From the NCBI GenBank assembly GCA_000437855.1, contig FR902186.1:1-13822 (forward strand): a DNA stretch of 13,822 nucleotides, read 5' to 3'. The stretch comes from Clostridium sp. CAG:567. Lineage in GTDB: Bacteria > Bacillota > Clostridia > TANB77 > CAG-508. Shown here piece after piece: positions 6,739-13,709 of this stretch (position 1 is the first letter of the stretch; the number at the start of each line of letters is the position of its first letter). Position numbers and translations under genes: made by a program. A model generated the notes under the pieces. It ran no database searches. It worked only from the letters and a program-made list of their open reading frames with translations, and was not told the origin of the DNA.

Positions 6739-6744
6739 ATTATA
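6739..6744 (-). promoter_or_regulatory. Putative -10 of the nucleotidyltransferase gene
   Basis: A perfect minus-strand TATAAT lies 42 bases before the start codon. No good -35 box is visible. It is back to back with the plus-strand module 2 promoter (6775-6803). Confidence 0.45.
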
Positions 6745-6774
6745 CTATAAATTACAAAAAATTCCCATGCTTCC

Positions 6775-6803
6775 TTGAAAAAATATAGGAATTACTATAT
6801 AAT
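6775..6803 (+). promoter_or_regulatory. Module 2 leader promoter
   Basis: TTGAAA (6775-6780) and TATAAT (6798-6803) are spaced by 17 bases. The expected start near 6810 leads directly into the structured leader. Confidence 0.75.
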
Positions 6804-6809
6804 GTTTTT

Positions 6810-6927
6810 AGAAAGAGAGCATTGTAGTTCGTAAGCTGTAGCTTAACCGCTCCAGTAACGTTTCTGTTCGAACTTTTTATAGAACAGATAGATATAAAAA
6901 TCAATCAGTAAAATGGTTGATTTTTTC
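6810..6927 (+). ncRNA. Module 2 structured leader: bulged hairpin, CGCTCCA, terminator
   Basis: GTT (6827-6829) plus AAGC (6833-6836) pairs with GCTT (6841-6844) plus AAC (6845-6847), leaving a 3-base bulge. CGCTCCA follows immediately at 6848-6854. A second hairpin, TCTGTTC (6863-6869) with GAACAGA (6882-6888), precedes a terminator, ATCAATCA (6900-6907) with TGGTTGAT (6914-6921), and a U-run. The small-protein gene begins about 50 bases later, so it behaves like an attenuator or a leader-derived small RNA. The order of parts matches the leaders at 3327 and 13710 although primary sequence outside the heptamer differs. The stretch 6697-6975 holds no gene otherwise. Confidence 0.62.
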
Positions 6928-6975
6928 TTTTGCAAAAAATCATCCTAAATCTAAATTGAAGGGATGGTGTGAAAA

Positions 6976-7245
6976 ATGAATATTATCAAAGAAGAATTAC
7001 AATTTGAGGAAAGTCTAAAACAAAGACTAGAATTTATATGTGAATTTGCTAAAGTAAAACCTATATTTCTTAATGGTAGCATTAGAAAAATAGAAAAGAC
7101 AAATCTCTCATATATAGAGCCACATAGAGTAATTATAAAAGATATTACATTTCTAGTTTTTAATTATTCTAATGATGTTTATATTTCTAATTTAGTAAAT
7201 AAAATCCACTTATCTGAATTAGAAGAATATTTGAAAAAAGTTTAG
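6976..7245 (+). CDS. Module 2 small protein, homologous to the one at 3489-3773
   Basis: This encodes 89 residues starting at an ATG preceded by AAGGGATGGTG. The function is not recognised. Residues 33-54 (NGSIRKIEKTNLSYIEP and following) match residues 29-50 of the module 1 protein in NG, KTNL, EP and II with no gap. It sits at the same place in its module: after a CGCTCCA leader and before a serine recombinase. Unlike module 1, an additional promoter and attenuator separate it from the recombinase. It looks soluble, with no membrane segment and an amphipathic C-terminal helix (LSELEEYLKKV). Confidence 0.72.
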   Translation: MNIIKEELQFEESLKQRLEFICEFAKVKPIFLNGSIRKIEKTNLSYIEPHRVIIKDITFLVFNYSNDVYISNLVNKIHLSELEEYLKKV

Positions 7246-7255
7246 TTTGTAAAAA

Positions 7256-7283
7256 TTGACATTTCCTTAAATCGTGATATAAT
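7256..7283 (+). promoter_or_regulatory. Promoter of recombinase 2
   Basis: TTGACA (7256-7261) is a perfect -35 and TATAAT (7278-7283) a perfect -10, with 16 bases between. It is a strong promoter starting only about 10 bases after the preceding stop codon, and feeds the attenuator-like leader. Confidence 0.8.
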
Positions 7284-7289
7284 ATAGGC

Positions 7290-7446
7290 AATTAATTATG
7301 TATAGTTGTTCGGCAAGAACTATATATAAATTTATGAGTACTTTGAAAAATTTATATTATATTACAATTATATTGTATTTTATTACGTGATAAATGGATT
7401 TAAGAGATGTCAATAGTACTCGTATGTACTTTGATGTCTCTTTTTT
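7290..7446 (+). ncRNA. Attenuator leader of recombinase 2
   Basis: A 5' hairpin spans 7296-7329 (core TATAGTT 7301-7307 with AACTATA 7318-7324). The terminator at 7403-7446 has AGAGATGTCAA and GTAC on the left pairing with GTAC and TTGATGTCTCT on the right, then TTTTTT. The segment GAGTACTTTGA (7336-7346) can pair instead with the terminator's left arm, TCAATAGTACTC (7410-7421), with one bulged base. The two pairings exclude each other, the classic terminator/antiterminator arrangement. The regulator cannot be named. The ribosome site of the recombinase lies just after the terminator. Confidence 0.7.
7334..7390 (+). CDS. Possible 18-residue leader peptide inside the recombinase 2 attenuator
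   Basis: An ATG at 7334 opens 18 codons, encoding a mainly hydrophobic and tyrosine-rich peptide (MSTLKNLYYITIILYFIT), and stops 12 bases before the terminator stem. Its first codons are the antiterminator strand, so a ribosome's position could decide between the two RNA folds. No Shine-Dalgarno site is visible before the ATG, which keeps confidence low. Confidence 0.3.
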   Translation: MSTLKNLYYITIILYFIT

Positions 7447-7463
7447 GTTAGGAGGGTTATAAA

Positions 7464-8723
7464 TTGGGTGAAGAAAAGAAAAAATGTGGATTGTATATGA
7501 GAGTATCTACTGAAGACCAAGCTCGTGAGGGTTTTAGTCTTCCAGAACAAAGAGAAAGACTAGAAACTTTTTGTAAATTTAAAGGTTATGAAATTATAGA
7601 TTATTATCAAGACGCAGGAATAAGTGCAAAAACTGGTAATCTCAGACCAGAGTTTGAAAGATTAAAAGAAGATATTAAGTCTAAAAAGATAAATACTATT
7701 ATTTCATTAAAACTAGATAGAATAACAAGAAGTATTTATGATTGGGAAAATCTTATAACTTTTTTAGATGAGAATAATGCTTATATTGATTGTGCTAATG
7801 ATGAAGTAAATACAACTACTGCAAATGGTAAAATGATTTCAAGACTTTTAATGAGCGTTAGTCAAAATGAAATTGAAAGAACTAGTGAAAGAACAAAAAT
7901 AGGTTTAGCTGGTGCAATAAAACAAGGTCATATTCCTTCTAAAGCACCTCTTGGATATAAACACGAAAATAAGAAGTTAGTAATTGATTATTCTACTAAA
8001 GATATTGTAGTTAGAATATTTGAATTATATTATAATGGCTATTCTTATCAAAAAATTAGCAATCTATTTAATGAGGAAAAAGTTTTAGGTAAGGATAATT
8101 GGAGAGATTCAACTATTGTTGGTATTCTTGAAAATGAAATATATAAAGGAGATTTTGTTCATGGAAAGAATACTAAACACCCTACCTATTATGAAGATGT
8201 AGTAGAACCTATTATTTCTAAAGAAATGTGGGAAGATTGCCAAGTACAGAAAAAGAAAAATTCTAGAAACTATCAAAGAACATTAACCTATTTATATTTG
8301 CAGAAATTAAAATGTCCAAATTGTAATCGTGTTTTAGGTGGTAAAGCAACAACAAAGAAAAATGGTAAACCCTATTTCTACTATTATTGTCACGATTGTA
8401 AAATAGAGTTTAGAGAAAACCTTATAAATGAGTATTTTAATCAGTTTATAGATGAATTAGTACAATATGATTCAGTTGTAAATCAGTTCTTCTTGCCTAT
8501 GATAAGACAGAAATTTGATGAGCCAAAAGAACAATTACAAAAAGAAATAAAAAATCAAAAAGATAAATTAGATAGAATAAAAAATGCATATCTTAATGGA
8601 GCATTTGATGTAAAAGAATATAAAGAAGAAAAACAAATTGTAGAAAAAGTAATAATAGAGCAACCTGTTTGTACTCGGCGAAGTCGAAGGTGCGGAGAAA
8701 AACCGCATCAATGCTTGGGCTGA
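7464..8723 (+). CDS. Serine recombinase, C-terminus replaced by foreign sequence
   Basis: Translation starts at TTG after AGGAGGG; that is the only well-placed start. The resolvase domain contains YMRVSTEDQ with catalytic Ser15, DRITR at 85-89, and SQNEIERTSERT near 133-144. The recombinase domain spans about 155-265. The zinc-ribbon has CPNC (Cys284, Cys287) and CHDC (Cys309, Cys312). A coiled coil starts near 355 but breaks at about residue 400: the last 19 residues (PVCTRRSRRCGEKPHQCLG) come from reading a high-GC block in the wrong frame. Relatives I remember continue for some tens of residues more. Catalytic and DNA-binding parts are complete, but loss of the tail may affect directionality or stability. 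It has its own promoter and attenuator. Confidence 0.88.
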   Translation: MGEEKKKCGLYMRVSTEDQAREGFSLPEQRERLETFCKFKGYEIIDYYQDAGISAKTGNLRPEFERLKEDIKSKKINTIISLKLDRITRSIYDWENLITFLDENNAYIDCANDEVNTTTANGKMISRLLMSVSQNEIERTSERTKIGLAGAIKQGHIPSKAPLGYKHENKKLVIDYSTKDIVVRIFELYYNGYSYQKISNLFNEEKVLGKDNWRDSTIVGILENEIYKGDFVHGKNTKHPTYYEDVVEPIISKEMWEDCQVQKKKNSRNYQRTLTYLYLQKLKCPNCNRVLGGKATTKKNGKPYFYYYCHDCKIEFRENLINEYFNQFIDELVQYDSVVNQFFLPMIRQKFDEPKEQLQKEIKNQKDKLDRIKNAYLNGAFDVKEYKEEKQIVEKVIIEQPVCTRRSRRCGEKPHQCLG

Positions 8724-9246
8724 GAGCCATCTGGTTCATACCAGAGCTGTGACTCTTCGCCTTCGCGAGGAACTTGGCGAGTTCCAGACGGTTCGGTTCG
8801 TCAAGTCCTACTCCCGTTGGGCTGGAACCGGCTATCGGAACTACGTCTACGTTGTCGACGAAAAGTGGCAGGTCACCGTGGTTGGTAACTGCTACTCTGG
8901 TGGAGAGTTTTATGACTCCTATCAGGTAGAAGACTACACAAAGATTGTAGCTTCACAGAAAGCATACGGTCGACGTGTTGCTCGTCTGGCGAAAGCTACT
9001 GGTGTACCGTGGAATGTTGCCGTGTTCGCAGGTAACATCGCCGATGACGCAGAGGCTATCGAAGTACTGAAGGCTGTAAAGGCAGCTAAAGGTACTGCCA
9101 ATGAGAGTCTCCAGTGGGAGTTGTCCTGTGGAATCGGTCGACGTGTTGCTGCTATTGAGATGATGCTTGGTGATACTTGGCATAAGCTCTCATGTAGCGG
9201 TCAGAAACAGACCACAACTCTTGCCGACTATTTGTTGGGAGAATAA
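8659..9246 (+). pseudogene. 3' fragment of an unknown gene in a high-GC block
   Basis: From 8659 this frame is open for 195 codons to a stop at 9244-9246. Reading starts inside the junction with recombinase 2, without a start codon or ribosome site; the GTG at 8749 has none either. Protein-like sequence is present from the junction on (FVLGEVEGAEKNRINAWAE), so the gene's 5' end has been lost. Codons are rich in CGT/CGC, GGT and GTT, and the block is visibly near half G+C against AT-rich neighbours. I do not recognise the family; the protein has a repeated GRRVA motif (YGRRVARLAKA and IGRRVAAIEMM) and no membrane segment. A phage or unrelated bacterium is a plausible source, and a misassembled contig is the competing explanation. 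Confidence 0.6.
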
Positions 9247-9271
9247 ATCTAATAAAAAAAGCCTAGCTTTT

Positions 9272-9294
9272 CTCCATCGTAAGATGGAGTTTTT
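9272..9294 (+). terminator. Terminator after the high-GC ORF
   Basis: CTCCATC (9272-9278) and GATGGAG (9283-9289) form a perfect 7-bp stem with a GTAA loop, followed by TTTTTC. It lies 26 bases after the stop of the foreign fragment. Confidence 0.8.
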
Positions 9295-9301
9295 CTTTAG
9301 C

Positions 9302-9350
9302 CATAACAAAAATTCCTACTTTATCTAAATAAGTAGGAATTTTTGTTATG
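9302..9350. terminator. Perfect 20-bp inverted repeat, bidirectional terminator of the minus-strand operon
   Basis: The left arm (9302-9321, starting CATAACAAAAATTCC) and right arm (9331-9350, ending TTTTTGTTATG) pair without a mismatch over 20 bp around a 9-base loop. It begins one base beyond the stop of the coiled-coil gene. The stem provides U-rich sequence on both strands and should stop transcription from either side. Confidence 0.85.
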
Positions 9351-9351
9351 T

Positions 9352-10320
9352 TTAATTTAATAATTTTATGTTATCTTTTTTAAAAATTTTGCTTAATTTC
9401 TTAATCCATGATAAATTATTATATTCATTTATGCAATTAGCATAGTTAATAATTGTATTTTGCTTTATATCATTTTCTTTTTTTAATACATTATTTTCTT
9501 TTTCTAGCTTTCTGATACTGGAATCTTTCTTTTCTATTAGTTTTTTATATTTATCTAACAATTCCTTAAAAAAGCTTTTATGTTCTATTACTATTGTTTC
9601 GTTCTTTTTTTCAAGTACTTTGTTATCACTACATTTTTGTAATTTGCTTTCTAGAGTCAATAGATATTTAATTCTATATACATCTGTCAAAATCCTGTCA
9701 TTATATTTATTTATTATCTCTTTTATTGGATAAGTTGAAATAATACCTATGGTTTTATTATACAAATACATATCTTTCTTAGATAAACTTCCATTATCTA
9801 TAAAATCCTGTTTAATTTTATTTTGAAGTAATGAACTGTACTTAACTTTATTAGAAACATATTGTTTTTGTTTTTCATTCTTCCATTTTATTCTTTCTAT
9901 ACTATAATAATTATATATTTCTAGTTCTAATAAATAGTAATAAATAAATTTTAATTTTTCTGTTATATTATAAATTTGTAAATATTCAATCTCTTCCAAT
10001 ACAATTATATTATCTATTACATCATTAAAAACTTTTCTTTTAACTAATTCATAGATTACCTTATCTAAATCTTCTTCATTTAGCTCATCCTCTAAAACAC
10101 AAGAGTATAGTTTAATGCTTGAATCTAATATATCATAAATCTTTTGTTCTAGATTATTTGTATTATTATGCTCTATAGCATTAAAATTCGATATTTCTAT
10201 TTGTCTTAATAATTTATCTATATGCATCTTAACAAAAAATATAAATTGTTCTTTCGTTACATATTTATACTCATTCAAAAAATTCGTATCTAATAAAATT
10301 TCCATATAATTATTCATCAT
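9352..10320 (-). CDS. Coiled-coil protein of unknown function, last gene of the four-gene operon
   Basis: The protein is about 322 residues from the chosen start. The N-terminal two thirds are helical and rich in I, Y, N, K and E. Residues about 235-285 form a strongly charged coiled coil (KLIEKKDSSIRKLEKENNVLKKEN). The C-terminus is short and basic (WIKKLSKIFKKDNIKLL), resembling an amphipathic helix that could contact membrane or nucleic acid. I chose the ATG at 10320 because AAGGAAGG lies eight bases upstream and because this ATG overlaps the stop of the preceding gene. The ATG at 10341 has no such site, and an immediately following ATG at 10317 is also possible. No family is recognised. 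Overlap with the DHH-GNAT gene implies coupled translation and a shared function. Confidence 0.7.
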   Translation of the reverse strand: MMNNYMEILLDTNFLNEYKYVTKEQFIFFVKMHIDKLLRQIEISNFNAIEHNNTNNLEQKIYDILDSSIKLYSCVLEDELNEEDLDKVIYELVKRKVFNDVIDNIIVLEEIEYLQIYNITEKLKFIYYYLLELEIYNYYSIERIKWKNEKQKQYVSNKVKYSSLLQNKIKQDFIDNGSLSKKDMYLYNKTIGIISTYPIKEIINKYNDRILTDVYRIKYLLTLESKLQKCSDNKVLEKKNETIVIEHKSFFKELLDKYKKLIEKKDSSIRKLEKENNVLKKENDIKQNTIINYANCINEYNNLSWIKKLSKIFKKDNIKLLN

Positions 10321-11924
10321 GGCTACGTCCTTCCTTAACATCTTCTGTAACTCTAGTAGCCTCTTCGCGTTCTATAGCATCATCTCTATATTGTGCTGCT
10401 TCATCATAGTCTTCAATTATTGGTAAAGAATCTAAATCATAAGTGGTATAAGTACCTTCATTTTTTTCTTTTAATATTTCATCAACACTTTTTCCATTAT
10501 GCCTAAAAAATACTATAAATGGTCTACCATCTCTTTCAAAATTCCATCCATCTGGAGCAAATTCATCATTAAAAGGGACTTTACATACAGGTATGAAACC
10601 ATGTTTCATATAATTTTTAGGTAAAAATCCATCAAAACAATCTAATTTTTTCCCACCATTTTCTATTGCTGTTAACAATAAAGCTGTTGATATTTTTTCT
10701 ACATCATCTTTTTGAGCCATATCATCATTTTTAAATACTGATACGATGTCTCCATCTTTAGTAACTGCACAACCTGCACAACCTGCATTTACTAAAAACA
10801 TTCTTTTTTCTGCATATTCCTCTGGATCATATACGTGTACAAATGCTGAATGTGCATTATTATCTTGTGATGTACTAATAGCTGTATGGAATGTTTGAGG
10901 ATTAGCAATTTCATGTACTCTTATATTCTTACCATATTTAGGTGTCTCTTGTGATGTTATAATATCTTCATTTTTAACTATTCTATGATAACCTAAAGTT
11001 CTTTCTTCCAAAAGCCATCTCATTCGTTCAGAAGTTTGTTCAAAATCCTCGCCTTCACTTAACTGAATCCCAAAGAAACCTGATTCTGGTTCTCCACCTG
11101 TCCAACGTATTTTAATGTCTTCCATATTTTGATTTAATTCATTTATAATTTCTCTATTTCCAAAATATACTATTCTTCTATTATTAACTTTGTCTATTGA
11201 AGAAACTACAACATTGTTGTATCCCATATCTACATATTTGCCCATTTTATATAGTATATTTGTTACTTCTCTTTGACAGTTAAAATCCTCTAAATCTATC
11301 CATATGAATCTATCATCATAAATATATGCTTGATCAACTGCTTTTTGTGCAATTCTTACACTATTTTGCTTTTTTTCTTCAGTAATTTGCTCAATATTAG
11401 GAATTTCATCAACAGAAGTTCGTGGTTGTCCAACTTGCATAGGAACTTTTGCCATACTTTCCAATTTATCTATTTGTCCAATTATTTTTGCTTTTTCTTC
11501 TTCTGATAGACCTAATTCATTAGCCATTTTTATCATTTTAGGTATATATCCTACATCATTTGCAGCTATCATCATATCAAAATTAGATAGTTTTATTCCT
11601 AAAATATCAGCAATTTGTTCAATTGATGTCTTTTCTCCAATAGATGTTTTTTCTTCACTATCATAATACCTATGATGATCTATACTTGTAATACCACTAT
11701 TACTTGGTACACCTTTTAGCTCTATCGTATAAATTTCTATGCCATTTTGTTGTGCTTCTAATATTCTTTTTTGTATATCTGGCTCTAGACCATCATAAGA
11801 AGCACCGCCAATCTTGTCCTGTTATTATCATTTCATATTCGCCAGTATTGTTCTCGTTAATTAACTTTTGTATTCTTATTGCTTCGGCATCATTATTAGG
11901 AACAATAAATATTTTTTTTGACAT
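10310..11924 (-). pseudogene. DHH-like domain fused to a GNAT-like domain, interrupted by one frameshift
   Basis: From the ATG at 11924 (GGAGGG before it) the frame gives MSKKIFIVPNNDAEA up to TGQDW, then stops at 11793. In the next frame the protein resumes with GASYDGLEPDIQKRI and continues to 10310. One extra base near 11807 explains this; corrected length is about 537 residues. Residues about 1-135 resemble DHH phosphoesterase-like proteins: GQDWGASYDGLE, IYTIELKG, SIDHH (Asp82-His84), then AANDVGY as the next motif, though the usual early HxDxD motif is absent. A linker and a central region follow. Residues about 337-478 resemble the GNAT-like domain of phage MuF/polyvalent proteins (AFVHVYD, VTKDGDIVSVFKN, TAIENGGKKLDCFDGFLP, FNDEFAPDGWN, FFRHNG). 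Both assignments come from memory of motifs. Whether the break is real or a read error is unknown. Confidence 0.7.
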
Positions 11925-11970
11925 TTATTTACCCTCCAACCTATTATAAGTTTTTTACCTTGAATCAAAT

Positions 11971-12753
11971 TTATCTTTCGATTTCATTTACTGTAATATT
12001 TTTTTCATGTAGTAATACTTTTTTTATTGCCTTTTGAATTATTATTTTAATTTTCGAATAATTCGCATTTTTTTGATTATTATCATCTAAATAAATAGAT
12101 TTATTAACTTCAATCATTAGAGATTTTACTCTAGAATCTTTTTTGTTATAATACCTATTAGGAACAATTGATCCAACATAGGGATAATTTAAGGCTACAG
12201 CAAGACCATTCTTTTCAAAATGTTGTTTCAATATATTTAAAATATCACTATCACAAAATTCATCATCAAAACCAATGCAAATGTCTGGACTATTTTTATA
12301 TGGTATTCCTAATCTTTTTAGCAATTCAACAGAAAAACTATGTCCATCTATTATAATGCATCTCCCGTATCTATTTAAAATCGAACTTGTTAGTTCTTCA
12401 AATTTATTGTAATATGAATCATAATACTCCTTTAAAATTGTATTTCTATATTCTGAATCAAATTCAATTAACTTTTTACCTTTAGATGTTTGAGTATATA
12501 TAACTCCCATACCAACATTACTCATTTGTTCTTTACTATCATCTCTAAATCGCTCCATATCACATACAATTCTCGAAATATCTGCTCTAATAATATTACA
12601 ATCTTTATTTGCAAATAAATCATCCGTATATAAATCAGTTAATAATTCTACTTCCTGTTGAAGCTCTTCCTTATTTATAGCCACTCTTTCTAAAAAAGGT
12701 TCTGGAATATAAGTTGAACTGTGTGGAATATTTATAATAATATTACTATTCAC
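11971..12753 (-). CDS. N-formylglutamate amidohydrolase-like hydrolase
   Basis: The protein is about 260 residues. Motifs typical of the family are IIINIPHSS near the N-terminus with a metal-ligand-type His, LLTDLYTDDLF, DISRIVCDMERF, GVIYTQTSKGKKL, YGRCIIIDGHSF with another His, and PDICIGFDDEF. These zinc-dependent enzymes remove formyl or related acyl groups from glutamate or other amide substrates. Here no histidine-degradation genes are near, so the substrate is probably different. I chose GTG at 12753 because GGGAG lies just upstream and the protein then begins shortly before the conserved NIIINIPHSS. The ATG at 12771 would overlap the preceding gene by 26 bases; the GTG overlaps by eight, suggesting translational coupling. 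It is the second gene of the four-gene operon. Confidence 0.85.
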   Translation of the reverse strand: MNSNIIINIPHSSTYIPEPFLERVAINKEELQQEVELLTDLYTDDLFANKDCNIIRADISRIVCDMERFRDDSKEQMSNVGMGVIYTQTSKGKKLIEFDSEYRNTILKEYYDSYYNKFEELTSSILNRYGRCIIIDGHSFSVELLKRLGIPYKNSPDICIGFDDEFCDSDILNILKQHFEKNGLAVALNYPYVGSIVPNRYYNKKDSRVKSLMIEVNKSIYLDDNNQKNANYSKIKIIIQKAIKKVLLHEKNITVNEIER

Positions 12754-13585
12754 TAATTTCTCCCATTTCATTTTGTTGTTTTAAAATTTCCTCTAAATCT
12801 AAAGATACTGTTTCTTCTCCAAAATTAATACTCGCAGATTTTTGCCCTAAAGTTTTCATTACTTGTTCTATTGTTTTTATAACTGATTGTCTATATAGTT
12901 CATTACTTGTTTGTCCATATATTGGGTTTTGTGAAGCACTAAATTGAATTCCACCATTTTCATTCTGTGAAGGTGTCATTATTCCAGAAATCATATAATA
13001 TTTTTCATCAGCTTTTCCTGTTCCAGTAGATGAAACCATATCCATTGCATCTTGTATAGCACTACCAATTCTTACATATTCTTCATTTGAGTGTGTTCCA
13101 TCCCCTAAAGAAACAGAAAAATGTTCGATTCCTTCTAAAGAATCATTTTCGTTGATTTTTTTACCACCTTCAGATATATATGTTGTACCCATACTCTTAT
13201 TTTCATTAGCCCATTCAACTGTTGTTGTACTTTGACTTAATTTTGCCATTGCCACTTTAATAGTTTCTATTACAGATTTTCTATATAATTCCACATCTTG
13301 GTTTTCTCCAATTGAAGATTCTACTTGTATTCCTACTTCGCCACCAACAGGGCAACCAAAATTTTTAGAATAAACTGCTAATGCAGGCACAATTTTTCCT
13401 CCTACATCATAAAAGTTTGGGCTTTCAGGATTTTCAGGGTTACTCTGCATATTTAAAACTTCTTCAACTGCTTCTTTCCATGTTTCCATTCCTACTTCAT
13501 ATGCATTACTTGCTGTTAATTCTTTATTTTCATGACCATATCCAGGAATTACTCCCATCATAACCTTAAAATTTAAATTTTCCAT
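12746..13585 (-). CDS. Internally duplicated protein of unknown function, first gene of the operon
   Basis: The 279-residue protein is made of two related halves of about 130 residues. The clearest match is ELYRKSVIETIKVAMAKL in half one against ELYRQSVIKTIEQVMKTL in half two; each is preceded by a GG-containing strand (GGEVGIQVESS and GGIQFSASQ) and followed by a short V/I-rich strand. The first half also has GYGHENKEL and NFGCPVGGE. No signal peptide or membrane segment is seen. I do not recognise the family. The fold is probably alpha/beta, acting as a pseudo-dimer. The ATG follows AAGGAGATG at good spacing, and a promoter lies upstream. Its 3' end overlaps the amidohydrolase gene, so the two products are likely made together and may act on one substrate. 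Confidence 0.78.
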   Translation of the reverse strand: MENLNFKVMMGVIPGYGHENKELTASNAYEVGMETWKEAVEEVLNMQSNPENPESPNFYDVGGKIVPALAVYSKNFGCPVGGEVGIQVESSIGENQDVELYRKSVIETIKVAMAKLSQSTTTVEWANENKSMGTTYISEGGKKINENDSLEGIEHFSVSLGDGTHSNEEYVRIGSAIQDAMDMVSSTGTGKADEKYYMISGIMTPSQNENGGIQFSASQNPIYGQTSNELYRQSVIKTIEQVMKTLGQKSASINFGEETVSLDLEEILKQQNEMGEISE

Positions 13586-13628
13586 AATTTATACATCTCC
13601 TTATAAAAATTTTTACTAATACACATTT

Positions 13629-13657
13629 ATCATATCAAATTAAACATTTTTTTACAA
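13629..13657 (-). promoter_or_regulatory. Promoter of the four-gene minus-strand operon
   Basis: Read on the minus strand, TTGTAA (13652-13657) and TATGAT (13629-13634) have 17 bases between. The leader is about 40 bases with an AAGGAGATG ribosome site. It is divergent from the plus-strand promoter at 13675-13703, with only 17 bases separating the two -35 boxes, so one regulator could serve both. Confidence 0.65.
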
Positions 13658-13674
13658 TATTTTTTAAAATTATC

Positions 13675-13703
13675 TTGAATTTTTTTCAAAAATCTGCTAA
13701 TCT
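13675..13703 (+). promoter_or_regulatory. Plus-strand promoter of the right-end RNA
   Basis: TTGAAT (13675-13680) and TAATCT (13698-13703) are 17 bases apart, with TGC directly before the -10 as an extended -10 element. Start would be near 13710. The boxes are imperfect, hence moderate confidence. Confidence 0.5.
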
Positions 13704-13709
13704 ATATGT

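Noticed and set aside
6848..6854. CGCTCCA read as a tRNA 3' end (ending CCA)
   Set aside because: There is no matching TGGAGCG or GGAGCG 5' acceptor strand and no D or T arm in any of the three leaders.
8953..9183. Minus-strand ORF of 76 residues in the high-GC block
   Set aside because: It is antisense to the better-supported 195-codon plus-strand frame and has no ribosome site.
11704..11949. Plus-strand ORF of 81 residues
   Set aside because: It is antisense to the N-terminal DHH-like coding region and only looks open because of AT-rich codon use.
12551..12557. A fourth CGCTCCA heptamer
   Set aside because: It lies inside the amidohydrolase coding region (minus strand ATGGAGCGA, conserved MER motif) with no promoter, hairpin or terminator. 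It shows that the heptamer alone is not diagnostic.
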